The notes beneath the pieces are model-generated. The model was not told where the DNA came from and ran no database searches. It saw nothing but the letters and a program-made list of their open reading frames with translations. This document shows positions 46,937 to 55,160 of a DNA stretch of 64,000 nucleotides, piece after piece. Made by a program: the position numbers and the translations under genes. The stretch lies in assembly GCF_000279145.1 (NCBI RefSeq), contig NC_018178.1, positions 2,861,688 to 2,925,687 of the forward strand, read 5' to 3'. The stretch is from Melioribacter roseus P3M-2 (GTDB taxonomy: Bacteria; Bacteroidota; Ignavibacteria; Ignavibacteriales; Melioribacteraceae). Numbering within the stretch: position 1 is the stretch's first letter; the number at the start of each line of letters is the position of its first letter.

Positions 46937-46952
46937 AAAGGATGGTGTTAAA

Positions 46953-47333
46953 ATGGACGTTAAAAAAATTCTGTTGGTCGATGACGATATCGATTTACTC
47001 GAACAGAACAAAGTATTATTGGAATCCAAAGGATATAAAGTAGTAACGGCCGAAAGCGGAGCCGAAGGCTGGGAAGCCTTTCAAAAAGAAAATCCCGACG
47101 CTGCAATTATCGACTTAATAATGGAAGAGATGGATTCCGGTTTTATACTGTGTCACCGGATCAAAAAAAGCAATCCAAACGTGCCGGTTTTTATTGTTAC
47201 TTCGGCGCCTTATACAACGGGTTTTAAATTCAGCGCCTCGACAAACGAGGAGAAAGAATGGCTTAAATGCGACGGGATTTTGAATAAACCGATTGTAATT
47301 GAAGAATTGGCTGCAAAACTAAAAAATATGTGA
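46953..47333 (+). CDS. Single-domain response regulator (receiver) 1
   Basis: A 126-residue receiver with no output domain. The acidic pocket is D-D-D near residues 10-12, phospho-acceptor Asp54 (I-I-D-L-I-M-E-E), and the switch Lys sits in N-K-P-I near the C-terminus. The stretch between Asp54 and the switch carries an extra loop (T-G-F-K-F-S-A-S-T-N-E-E-K) unlike CheY. The ribosome site AAGGATGG precedes the ATG. It lies between the sensor kinase and the hybrid kinase and is probably a phosphorelay intermediate. Confidence 0.92.
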   Translation: MDVKKILLVDDDIDLLEQNKVLLESKGYKVVTAESGAEGWEAFQKENPDAAIIDLIMEEMDSGFILCHRIKKSNPNVPVFIVTSAPYTTGFKFSASTNEEKEWLKCDGILNKPIVIEELAAKLKNM

Positions 47334-47348
47334 TATATAAATTCTTTA

Positions 47349-48827
47349 ATGGATGAAAAATCCAAAATATTAATAGTCGACGACGAAAACGGACTACGAT
47401 TAGGAACGGAACGCCTTCTTAAAGAAGAAGGCTATCATGTGGAATCCGCATCGAACGGAGAAGAAGGAATACGACTCGGCAAATCCATAGAATTCGACAT
47501 TGCTATAATCGATCTTAAAATGCCCGACGTGGACGGATTGACTGTTCTAAAAGAAATTAAATCCGTCCACCCTAATACGGTATGTTTTATAGCCACTGCG
47601 TTTGCCAGTTACGACACAGCTATTGAATCCACACGACTTGGCGCATTCGGTTACATACCAAAGCCGTTCACTCCCGAAGAGCTTATTTATCAAATCGAAC
47701 AGGGGGTCAATCAACGCAAACTAATTCTGGAATCGGAGAGGCTGAAAAAAGAGCGCGAAGAAAATCTGCTCGAGCTGGCAAACGAAAAATCGCGCCTAAA
47801 TGCGATAATAAAATCAATAAACGACGGCATTCTTGTAATTAATAAAAATGCGGAACTCGTTTATTATAACTATGCAGCTCTCAAGTTTCTCGACCTTACC
47901 GAAATTGAAATCGGCAGTAAAATATTAAATATACTGCCGGAAAAAGTAGTTAAGACAATAAATAAACTATTCAATTCGGGAACATTCCATGTTAAAAGTT
48001 ATTCCCACCAGATAGAACTCAAGCCGAACAATGAACTTATTGTGGAGTTTTCTACAACGCCAATTCCGAATTCGGACGGCAGTATAGCGGGCGTTGTACT
48101 GATTATCAGCAATATTACCGAGTACAAAAAAATCGAATTGTTGAAATCACAATTCGTGTCGATGGTTGCTCACGAGTTGAAAGCGCCTCTTGCCGCTGTT
48201 CAGGGATACTTGAACATATTAATTGATAAATCGATACAACTACCGCCTGAAAAACAGGAAGAATATATAAAGCGTTCCATAACTCGTCTCAAAGGGTTAA
48301 CCGACCTTGTCAACGATCTTCTCGATATTTCAAGAATCGAATTGAACACGAAACAACGCGAAATCGAGCGCATCGATATCCGCGAGATAATCGAAAACTC
48401 AATTCAGTTTTTCGAACTCGACATTAAGAAAAAGAACATTTCGATAGAAACGCATTTCGATGAAAATCTTCCCGCAATAGACGCCGATTATAACGAAATC
48501 TCGCGGGTTGTGACGAACCTGCTGAGCAATGCAATCAAATACAATCGAACAAACGGCAAAATATTCATAGATCTCTACAAATCCCACAATTATCTTGTAT
48601 TAAAAATCGGCGATACCGGTATCGGATTGAAACCGGAAGAGAAAACAAAACTCTTCAATGAATTTTACAGAGCCAAAAACGAAATGACGCGCGATATAAG
48701 CGGCACCGGTTTGGGATTGAGTATCGTCAAAAAAATTGTCGACTCTTATCACGGTAAAATTGAAGTGGAGTCCGAATTCGGTAAAGGGACTACATTTATT
48801 ATCAATTTACCAATAAACATAAAATAA
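47349..48827 (+). CDS. Hybrid: receiver-PAS-histidine kinase
   Basis: 492 residues, cytoplasmic. An N-terminal receiver (1-120, Asp55 in I-D-L-K-M-P-D), a coiled-coil linker and a PAS domain (about 140-255: N-D-G-I-L-V-I-N-K-N-A-E-L) are followed by HisKA (V-A-H-E-L-K-A-P-L-A) and HATPase (I-G-L-K-P, G-T-G-L-G-L-S-I-V). With the receiver in front of the kinase, it could be phosphorylated by the hydrogenase-fused kinase and then relay to the second receiver. No membrane segment is present. Confidence 0.92.
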   Translation: MDEKSKILIVDDENGLRLGTERLLKEEGYHVESASNGEEGIRLGKSIEFDIAIIDLKMPDVDGLTVLKEIKSVHPNTVCFIATAFASYDTAIESTRLGAFGYIPKPFTPEELIYQIEQGVNQRKLILESERLKKEREENLLELANEKSRLNAIIKSINDGILVINKNAELVYYNYAALKFLDLTEIEIGSKILNILPEKVVKTINKLFNSGTFHVKSYSHQIELKPNNELIVEFSTTPIPNSDGSIAGVVLIISNITEYKKIELLKSQFVSMVAHELKAPLAAVQGYLNILIDKSIQLPPEKQEEYIKRSITRLKGLTDLVNDLLDISRIELNTKQREIERIDIREIIENSIQFFELDIKKKNISIETHFDENLPAIDADYNEISRVVTNLLSNAIKYNRTNGKIFIDLYKSHNYLVLKIGDTGIGLKPEEKTKLFNEFYRAKNEMTRDISGTGLGLSIVKKIVDSYHGKIEVESEFGKGTTFIINLPINIK

Positions 48828-48843
48828 CACACAGGAGTGACAT

Positions 48844-49224
48844 ATGGCTCTAATTGCAATCATCGATGATGATCCGGACATCCTCGACAGCAGCTCTATT
48901 GTGCTCAAATCGAAAGGGCATAACATCGTAACCGCCAACAATCCGCGCGACGGTTATAAAATCGTCGCAGAACAAAAACCCGATTTAATTATTCTCGACG
49001 TTATGATGGATGAGCCGGACGACGGATTCTATCTGGCTCAAAAATTCCGAAAAGAAGGTATTACTACTCCGATATTAATGTATTCTTCCGTCTCGAAAGC
49101 CACAGGTATGGAATACGACAAAAGCGAAATGGTGCCCGTAGACGACTTTGTGGAAAAACCGATTTCACCCGAAGAGTTAATTAACAAAGTCAATAATCTG
49201 TTGAAAGCAAAGGAGGTGAAATAA
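48844..49224 (+). CDS. Single-domain response regulator (receiver) 2
   Basis: A 126-residue receiver paralogous to the one at 46953. The pocket is I-D-D-D near residues 7-10, phospho-acceptor Asp52 (L-D-V-M-M-D-E-P), and V-E-K-P-I near residue 110. Like its paralog it has an inserted loop (V-S-K-A-T-G-M-E-Y-D-K). Strong AGGAGTGA ribosome site. The gene ends one base before the second NuoE-like gene and contains that gene's ribosome site (AAGGAGGTGA), so it is coupled to the second hydrogenase set. Confidence 0.92.
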   Translation: MALIAIIDDDPDILDSSSIVLKSKGHNIVTANNPRDGYKIVAEQKPDLIILDVMMDEPDDGFYLAQKFRKEGITTPILMYSSVSKATGMEYDKSEMVPVDDFVEKPISPEELINKVNNLLKAKEVK

Positions 49225-49225
49225 T

Positions 49226-50908
49226 ATGCTGGTATTAGAAAAAAACGCAATGACCGAGGAAATCGAACAACTGGTCGAAAAATACGGCCGTTCCAGGTCC
49301 TCTTTGCTTCCGATACTTCAGGATATTCAAAGGAAGCATAAATATATTCCCGACTTTGCTCAGCAGGAAGTAGCGCGCTTACTCGATATTCATCCGGTCG
49401 AAGTCTACAGTGTGATTACTTTCTATTCTTTTCTCAGCACTACTCCCAAAGGGAAATATATCGTAAGGCTTTGCCGGACAATCGCATGCGACATGCAAGG
49501 CAAAGAATCGGTAGCAAAAGCAATCGAAAGAGAACTCGGCATTAAATTCGGTCAAACTACAAAGGACAATAAATTTACTCTCGAATATGCAAATTGCGTC
49601 GGTATGTGCGATCAAGGCCCGGCTATGATTGTAAATGAAAGAGTATATACGAAATTGACGCCCGAAAAAAGCCGTCCAAATTCTAAACGAATTGAAGTGA
49701 GGTGCGCTATGGAGAAAAATGAAAGAAAAGGAATCGTACTCTTTTCCGAATATAAAAGGGGAGAGGCAATTAAAAAAGCTCTCGAAAAATCGCGCGAAGA
49801 TATTCTATTCGAACTGAGAGAATCGAAATTGAAAGGCAGGGGAGGAGCGGGTTTTCCAACGGCAACTAAATGGAATATGGTCGCCGCAGCCAAGTCGGAT
49901 AAAAAATATATTATCTGTAATGCGGACGAAGGCGAACCCGGAACTTTCAAAGACAGGGTTCTATTGATAGAATATCCCGAACTCGTTTTCGACGGTATGG
50001 TAATAGCGGGTTATACAATCGGCGCCTCGGAGGGCATTGTTTACCTGCGCGGGGAATACGAATATATGCTTAAATCTTTGCTCGATTATCTGGAGGCTAT
50101 GCGAAAAGACAATTTGCTCGGCAAAAATATTCTTGGCAAAGACGGCTTCGATTTCGATATTACAATTCGTCTGGGTTCGGGAGCTTATGTATGCGGCGAA
50201 GAAACCGCATTGATAGAATCGCTCGAAGGCAATCGCGGCGAAGCCAGGAACCGTCCGCCTTATCCGGTTAATACCGGTTACATGGGCAAACCGACGGTCG
50301 TAAATAATGTCGAAACTCTTGCGTCGGTTCCACACATAGTCCTCAAAGGTGGCGAATGGTTCAAGAAATACGGAACGGACAAATCGACGGGTTCCAAACT
50401 CTTTTCGGTTTCCGGCGACTGCGAGCGCCCCGGAGTTTATGAACTTCAATGGGGCACGACCATAAACGAGCTGCTCGAAATTGTGGGCGCAAGGGATGCA
50501 AAAGCCGTTCAGGTAGGAGGAGCTTCGGGCATATGCATACCGAAATCGCAATTCGACCGCAGCCTCGCTTATGAAGACGCCGCTACCGGCGGGTCGATTA
50601 TGATATTCGGCGAAAACAGAAATATGCTGCGCGTATTGAAAAACTTTATGGAGTTTTTCGTCGAAGAATCGTGCGGTCAGTGCACGCCCTGCCGTATCGG
50701 AAATACCAAATTGTTGGAAGGTATCGAAATGATAGAAAAAGGCGAATATACCTTTGGGTATATCAATCAATTAAAAGAATTGGGACAAACGATGAAAGTG
50801 GCTTCTAAATGCGGTCTCGGTCAGTCGAGTCCGAACGCATTTATTTCCATATTGGAAAACTTCAAAGAAGAAATCTTTAACGGAAACGGAGGTCGAAATG
50901 GAAAATAA
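49226..50908 (+). CDS. NuoE-like plus NuoF-like subunits of [FeFe]-hydrogenase set 2, apparent fusion
   Basis: The given sequence reads as one 560-residue chain. Residues 1-155 are a NuoE-like protein with C-R-T-I-A-C near 81 and C-V-G-M-C near 125. The rest is a NuoF-like core with G-R-G-G-A-G-F-P near 207, N-A-D-E-G-E-P-G near 231 and C-G-Q-C-T-P-C near 484, but no C-terminal 2x[4Fe-4S] domain. The joint (near R-P-N-S-K-R-I) looks false. If the A6 run at 49665-49670 had five A, the first part would end L-T-P-E-K-A-V-Q-I-L-N-E-L-K with a stop at 49698-49700, 157 residues against 156 in set 1. Then a separate NuoF starts at ATG 49709. I believe they are two genes. Confidence 0.88.
   Translation: MLVLEKNAMTEEIEQLVEKYGRSRSSLLPILQDIQRKHKYIPDFAQQEVARLLDIHPVEVYSVITFYSFLSTTPKGKYIVRLCRTIACDMQGKESVAKAIERELGIKFGQTTKDNKFTLEYANCVGMCDQGPAMIVNERVYTKLTPEKSRPNSKRIEVRCAMEKNERKGIVLFSEYKRGEAIKKALEKSREDILFELRESKLKGRGGAGFPTATKWNMVAAAKSDKKYIICNADEGEPGTFKDRVLLIEYPELVFDGMVIAGYTIGASEGIVYLRGEYEYMLKSLLDYLEAMRKDNLLGKNILGKDGFDFDITIRLGSGAYVCGEETALIESLEGNRGEARNRPPYPVNTGYMGKPTVVNNVETLASVPHIVLKGGEWFKKYGTDKSTGSKLFSVSGDCERPGVYELQWGTTINELLEIVGARDAKAVQVGGASGICIPKSQFDRSLAYEDAATGGSIMIFGENRNMLRVLKNFMEFFVEESCGQCTPCRIGNTKLLEGIEMIEKGEYTFGYINQLKELGQTMKVASKCGLGQSSPNAFISILENFKEEIFNGNGGRNGK
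49699..49711 (+). promoter_or_regulatory. Ribosome-binding site and start of the NuoF-like subunit inside the apparent fusion
   Basis: GAGGTG (49699-49704) lies 4 bases before an in-frame ATG at 49709-49711 that would begin a free-standing 399-residue NuoF-like protein. The TGA at 49698-49700, in the frame reached by deleting one A upstream, would be the NuoE stop. A true fusion would have no need for either element. Confidence 0.65.
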
Positions 50909-52811
50909 AGGAGATTTAAGAGCGCCCGTCAGTCAGGTTCCTCACAACGTGCCGATTCCCGAAGACACTTCAGGTATAGGCGGCACGGTTACAGTTGAAA
51001 TAAACGAAAAGAAAATTTCCGTTCCGTTAGGCACCACGATTCTCGATGCATGCAAAAAAGTCGGCATATCGATTCCCACGCTTTGCCACCACGAAGATTT
51101 ATGCATAGCAGGCGTTTGCCGTATATGCGTTGTGGAAGTGGAAGGGATGCGCACATTGCAGGCTTCTTGCTCTTTCCCGATAACTTCGCCCTTAAAAATC
51201 AAAACATCTTCGCCAATGGTGCGCAAAGCGCGTCGACATATCATTGACTTACTTTTAAGCGAGCACTACGGCGAATGCTATTCGTGTATCCGCAACGGCA
51301 ATTGCGAATTACAGAATTTAGCCAGGGAATACGGAGTCGATACGTATAATTTCGGACATATAGACAAGCCTCGTTACGATATCGACAATTCATCTTACTC
51401 GGTCGTAAGGGATATGAGCAAATGTATACTGTGCAAACGATGCGTGCGTACTTGTATCGATTTGCAGGAAGTTGGAGTCCTGGAAGCTATTGACAGAGGC
51501 GATAAAACTCATATCGGAACATTCCTCGAAAAGCCTCTGGCAGACGTAATTTGTATCAATTGCGGACAGTGTATTAACAGATGTCCCACCGCGGCGTTGC
51601 GCGCAAACGATCCGTCGGACGCAATCTGGCAAGCCATCGACGACCCGACAAAACACGTCGTCATTCAGACGGCGCCTTCTCCGCGTGCGGCAATCGGCGA
51701 GGAATTCGGACTTCCCGCCGGCACGTCTATGACAAGGGAATTAAATACTGCTTTACGACGTATCGGTTTCGATAAAGTATTCGATACCAACTTCACCGCA
51801 GACCTGACCATCATTGAAGAAGGCACAGAACTTATTCTCAGGCTTTACAATGCATTGGTAAAAAGAAAAACAGCGCTTCCTCAATTTACGTCCTGTTCTC
51901 CCGGCTGGGTAAAATTCATCGAACATTATTATCCGGAATATCTCGATAACCTGAGTTCGGCCAAATCGCCTCAGCAAATGTTCGGGGCTTTGATCAAAAC
52001 GTTTTACGCGCAGCAGGCGGGGATCGACCCGGCAAACATTGTATCGGTGGCTTTGATGCCATGTTCGGCAAAGAAGTTCGAATGCAATCGGCCGGAAATG
52101 AATTCAAGCGGATATAAAGACGTCGACTACGGTCTGACGACTCGTGAAATGGCTCGAATGATTAAAGAAGCCGGAATAAACTTGCCCGAAATGCCAAAGA
52201 GCGATTTCGATTCGCCATTCGGCGAAGCTTCGGGCGCAGGTCTGATTTTCGGCGCTACCGGCGGCGTAATGGAAGCGGCTTTAAGATCCGTGGTAGAATT
52301 CGTTACGGGAAACAAAACCGAAGATATTTTCGAAAGAGCCAACATTATTCCTCTGCGCGGATTCGAAGGCATTAAGTATATGGAAATTCCGATCGGCGAC
52401 AAAGTGGGAGAAGTGCCGGCATTAATAAAACATTTAATACCGGATTGGAACTGGCTGAAAGGGGCTACATTAAAAGTAGCGGTGGCTCACGGAACTGCAA
52501 ATGCGAAGAAAATAATGGAAGATATAAAAGCCGGCGGTAAGTTCTCCGAATGTCATTTTATCGAATTCATGGCTTGCCCCGGAGGCTGCCTCGGCGGCGG
52601 CGGTCAACCGATTCCGACAACCCCGGAAATCCGCAAGAAAAGAGCCGAAGCAATTTATGCTGAAGACGAATCACTCGAGATCAGAAAATCGCACGAAAAT
52701 CCGAATGTAATCAGGATTTACAAAGAATTTCTGACCGAAGGACCGTGCGGACATTTATCGCACAAACTTTTGCATACTCATTACGTTAAACGCGGAAGAT
52801 ATATTGCCTGA
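50898..52811 (+). CDS. hydA: [FeFe]-hydrogenase catalytic subunit, set 2, with Ser in the first H-cluster motif
   Basis: 637 residues. A 25-residue non-conserved lead precedes the [2Fe-2S] domain (C63, C74, C77, C91), the His-Cys cluster site (H123, C127, C130, C136), two 4Fe-4S motifs (C176, C179, C182; C222, C225, C229) and the H domain. L2 (M-P-C-S-A-K-K, 387-393) and L3 (E-F-M-A-C-P-G-G-C, 556-564) are intact. L1 is T-S-C-S-P-G-W (331-337): the second cysteine, normally a ligand of the H-cluster [4Fe-4S], is Ser334 (codon 51897-51899). A roughly 25-residue insert near 510-522 (D-W-N-W-L-K) is absent from set 1. It may be catalytic with a Ser ligand, altered, or regulatory. It overlaps the NuoF-like gene by 11 bases. 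Confidence 0.93.
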   Translation: MENKGDLRAPVSQVPHNVPIPEDTSGIGGTVTVEINEKKISVPLGTTILDACKKVGISIPTLCHHEDLCIAGVCRICVVEVEGMRTLQASCSFPITSPLKIKTSSPMVRKARRHIIDLLLSEHYGECYSCIRNGNCELQNLAREYGVDTYNFGHIDKPRYDIDNSSYSVVRDMSKCILCKRCVRTCIDLQEVGVLEAIDRGDKTHIGTFLEKPLADVICINCGQCINRCPTAALRANDPSDAIWQAIDDPTKHVVIQTAPSPRAAIGEEFGLPAGTSMTRELNTALRRIGFDKVFDTNFTADLTIIEEGTELILRLYNALVKRKTALPQFTSCSPGWVKFIEHYYPEYLDNLSSAKSPQQMFGALIKTFYAQQAGIDPANIVSVALMPCSAKKFECNRPEMNSSGYKDVDYGLTTREMARMIKEAGINLPEMPKSDFDSPFGEASGAGLIFGATGGVMEAALRSVVEFVTGNKTEDIFERANIIPLRGFEGIKYMEIPIGDKVGEVPALIKHLIPDWNWLKGATLKVAVAHGTANAKKIMEDIKAGGKFSECHFIEFMACPGGCLGGGGQPIPTTPEIRKKRAEAIYAEDESLEIRKSHENPNVIRIYKEFLTEGPCGHLSHKLLHTHYVKRGRYIA

Positions 52812-52819
52812 TTTAAGAT

Positions 52820-52850
52820 GCCCGTCCTTAAAAACGGACGGGCTTTTTAT
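52820..52850 (+). terminator. Rho-independent terminator of the hydrogenase locus
   Basis: GCCCGTCC (52820-52827) pairs perfectly with GGACGGGC (52836-52843), with an 8-base loop, then TTTTT-A-TTTC. It is 8 bases after the second hydrogenase stop and closes the run that began at 40748. Confidence 0.88.
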
Positions 52851-52919
52851 TTCTTTTGATTTAATTATTAATTCAATATTTTACAAAAGACTTTGACGTC
52901 ACCTTTATATTAAAATAAA

Positions 52920-54377
52920 ATGAAAGCTCTTATACCGGAATGGGCTAGAAATTACGGAGAATTCTGGAGAGCTATACGCATCAGGAATCTGTGGTTTATC
53001 AGGCTCCGTTATTTTGCCGTAATATCGCTACTGCTGTTTTTGACGGCGGGGGAATTTCTGCTGAATTTTCAGTTCAGTAATCTTCAGAAAATCTCCATAT
53101 CTATAATTACGCTTTCAATCTTTTCTTACAATATTATCCTCTATAAGCTCCGTAAATACACTACTTGCGACATATCGAGTTTCAATAGCCTCCATCTTTC
53201 TTTGATACAGATGATTCTTGACCTTACCGCTCTTATGATACTTGTTTATTATACCGGAATAATCGAATCGCCTTTATATATCTTTTTCATATTTCATATG
53301 ATTATCGGAAGTCTTATACTTCCGGCATACGTCGTATATATCATTGCTTGCCTAATTTGTCTCGTTTTGTCGGCTTTAACCTTAATGCAAAATTTCGGCA
53401 TTGTAGAGACCCATCTTATAAGCGGATTATACGACGCCAGAATTCCTCACACAATGGCTTATGATATTCTGAGTTTAATAACTTTCACCGCAATGATTTT
53501 TATAAGCGTCTATCTCGCAAATAATATCGTAAGACAGCTCTATAAACGAGAACAGCAATTGCGCGAGACCTTGCAACGTCTCGACGAAGCCGAAAAAGCA
53601 AAGCAAAGATATACTATCGGTATCATTCACGAAGTCAAGACTCCGGTAACGGCAATCAAATCAATTATCGATTTAATTCTGAACAATTATCTCGGCGACA
53701 TAAATCCTGAAATAAGAGAAAAACTAAAAAGAGCGCAAATAAGAACGGGCGAGACTTTACAACTGCTCAACAATATTTTGCGGTTATCCCGCTTAAAACT
53801 GCTCGATATCCGCTCAACGGAAGAAATCGACATTTTGGAATTGATTACCGGCTTGACAAATAAGATGGAAGAAACAATCAAAGCCAAATCGATCGATTTC
53901 AGAATCAAAGATTTAAGAAAAGAAAAGAAAATAATTAAATCGGACATTACTCTATTAGAGCTGGCGTTCTCCAATTTGATTGCAAATTCTGTCAAGTACG
54001 TAAATGAAGGAGGCGTCATTGAAATACTGCTCGATGAAAGCGAAAACAAATTACTGATCGAAATATGCGACAACGGGATCGGTATACCTAAGGAAGACCT
54101 GCCGAATATTTTCAAACAATTTTACAGAGCTTCAAATGTCAAAAGGAGCGAACACGAGGGAAGCGGGCTGGGACTCGCATTGGTAAAAGAAATTATTGAA
54201 CGACTCGGGGGAACAATTTCCGCGGAAAGCCCTTCAAGATTGGCAGGCGAAATGCCCGGTACGTGCTTCAAAGTTTCGCTCGATTATAACTTCCAACCGA
54301 AGTCTTACGATATTTTTCAGGTCAGTCCGGACAATTACTTAAATGATAAAAGTAATCTGGAGGAATATCTCGAATAA
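52920..54377 (+). CDS. Membrane-bound sensor histidine kinase
   Basis: 485 residues. About five or six hydrophobic helices between residues 28 and 205 (for example A-V-I-S-L-L-L-F-L-T near 34 and F-I-F-H-M-I-I-G near 126) form a membrane sensor with almost no periplasmic domain. A coiled coil leads to HisKA with I-G-I-I-H-E-V-K-T-P near residue 237, and an HATPase with C-D-N-G-I-G-I-P and G-S-G-L-G-L-A-L-V. No response regulator is adjacent. It follows the hydrogenase terminator by 70 bases and is probably a separate unit. The 3' end overlaps ispE by 56 bases, tail to tail. Confidence 0.92.
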   Translation: MKALIPEWARNYGEFWRAIRIRNLWFIRLRYFAVISLLLFLTAGEFLLNFQFSNLQKISISIITLSIFSYNIILYKLRKYTTCDISSFNSLHLSLIQMILDLTALMILVYYTGIIESPLYIFFIFHMIIGSLILPAYVVYIIACLICLVLSALTLMQNFGIVETHLISGLYDARIPHTMAYDILSLITFTAMIFISVYLANNIVRQLYKREQQLRETLQRLDEAEKAKQRYTIGIIHEVKTPVTAIKSIIDLILNNYLGDINPEIREKLKRAQIRTGETLQLLNNILRLSRLKLLDIRSTEEIDILELITGLTNKMEETIKAKSIDFRIKDLRKEKKIIKSDITLLELAFSNLIANSVKYVNEGGVIEILLDESENKLLIEICDNGIGIPKEDLPNIFKQFYRASNVKRSEHEGSGLGLALVKEIIERLGGTISAESPSRLAGEMPGTCFKVSLDYNFQPKSYDIFQVSPDNYLNDKSNLEEYLE

Positions 54378-55160
54378 CTTTCATGGCGTCGTTTTGATTT
54401 TTAAAAATTCCATATACAGTCGATCCGCTGCCCGACATCTGGGCGAACAAACTGCCGCTCTTATGGAATTTTTCTTTCAGCGCTTTAATTTCCGGATATT
54501 TATCGAACACATAATTTTCAAAATCATTTACCAATTCGTTCATCTTTTCGTAATTCGGCTTTCCTCCGTTTATAACATTTCGATAATCGAGCTCAAAATT
54601 GTACGGTATGATATTTTCGAAAGCTTCTTTTGTCGAGATATGGATGCCGGGATTAACAATTAATATCGGATTCTCAATCTCGAAGTCAATATGCCGTAAA
54701 ACTTCGCCTCTCGAATAGCCAATGGCGGGTTTTGCTTTTATAAAAAACGGAACATCCGAACCCAGTTTCAAAGCGAGTTCAAGCAGTTCATTATAACTAA
54801 GACCGAGTTGAAACATTTCATTCAGAGAAATTAAAACAGCCGCGGCGTCAGAGCTGCCGCCGCCGAGTCCGGCTCCCATCGGTATTTTTTCTTTAATACA
54901 ATCTTGGCTCCGATCTTTTTTCTCGAGTAATCGGCGAGCAATTCAGCGGCTCTTACTATTAAATTATCCTCTGAATTCAGCTCTTCTTTATCTGCATAAA
55001 ATTCGAACTCATTGCGTCGTTCGATAATAATTTCATCATAGAGATCGTAAACGGGATAAAAGAGCGTATGCAGATTGTGATAACCGTCGCTTCTTTTAGA
55101 AAGAATTCTCAAACCGATATTTATTTTTGCTGGAGCTTTAATTTCGATATACTTCATCAA
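54322..55160 (-). CDS. ispE: 4-(cytidine 5'-diphospho)-2-C-methyl-D-erythritol kinase, frameshifted in an A-run
   Basis: A GHMP-family kinase of the MEP isoprenoid pathway. The first piece (55160 to about 54886) has the A-P-A-K-I-N-I-G-L start and G-Y-H-N-L-H-T. The second piece begins P-M-G-A-G-L-G-G-G-S-S-D, the GHMP ATP-binding loop, and ends at 54322 with Q-M-S-G-S-G-S-T near its third motif. The pieces overlap in different frames. The break lies at the A6 coding run (plus-strand T6, 54885-54890); one extra A gives K-K-K-I-P-M-G-A-G without interruption and a normal 279 residues. As the pathway is essential where it is the only route, this is unlikely to be a true pseudogene. It overlaps the methyltransferase-family gene by 23 bases. 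Confidence 0.9.

Noticed and set aside
49226-50908. Genuine NuoE-NuoF gene fusion
   Set aside because: The linker is out of keeping with both families, while a one-base change restores a NuoE end, a stop, a ribosome site and a NuoF start. Kept as one entry because the given sequence is open throughout.
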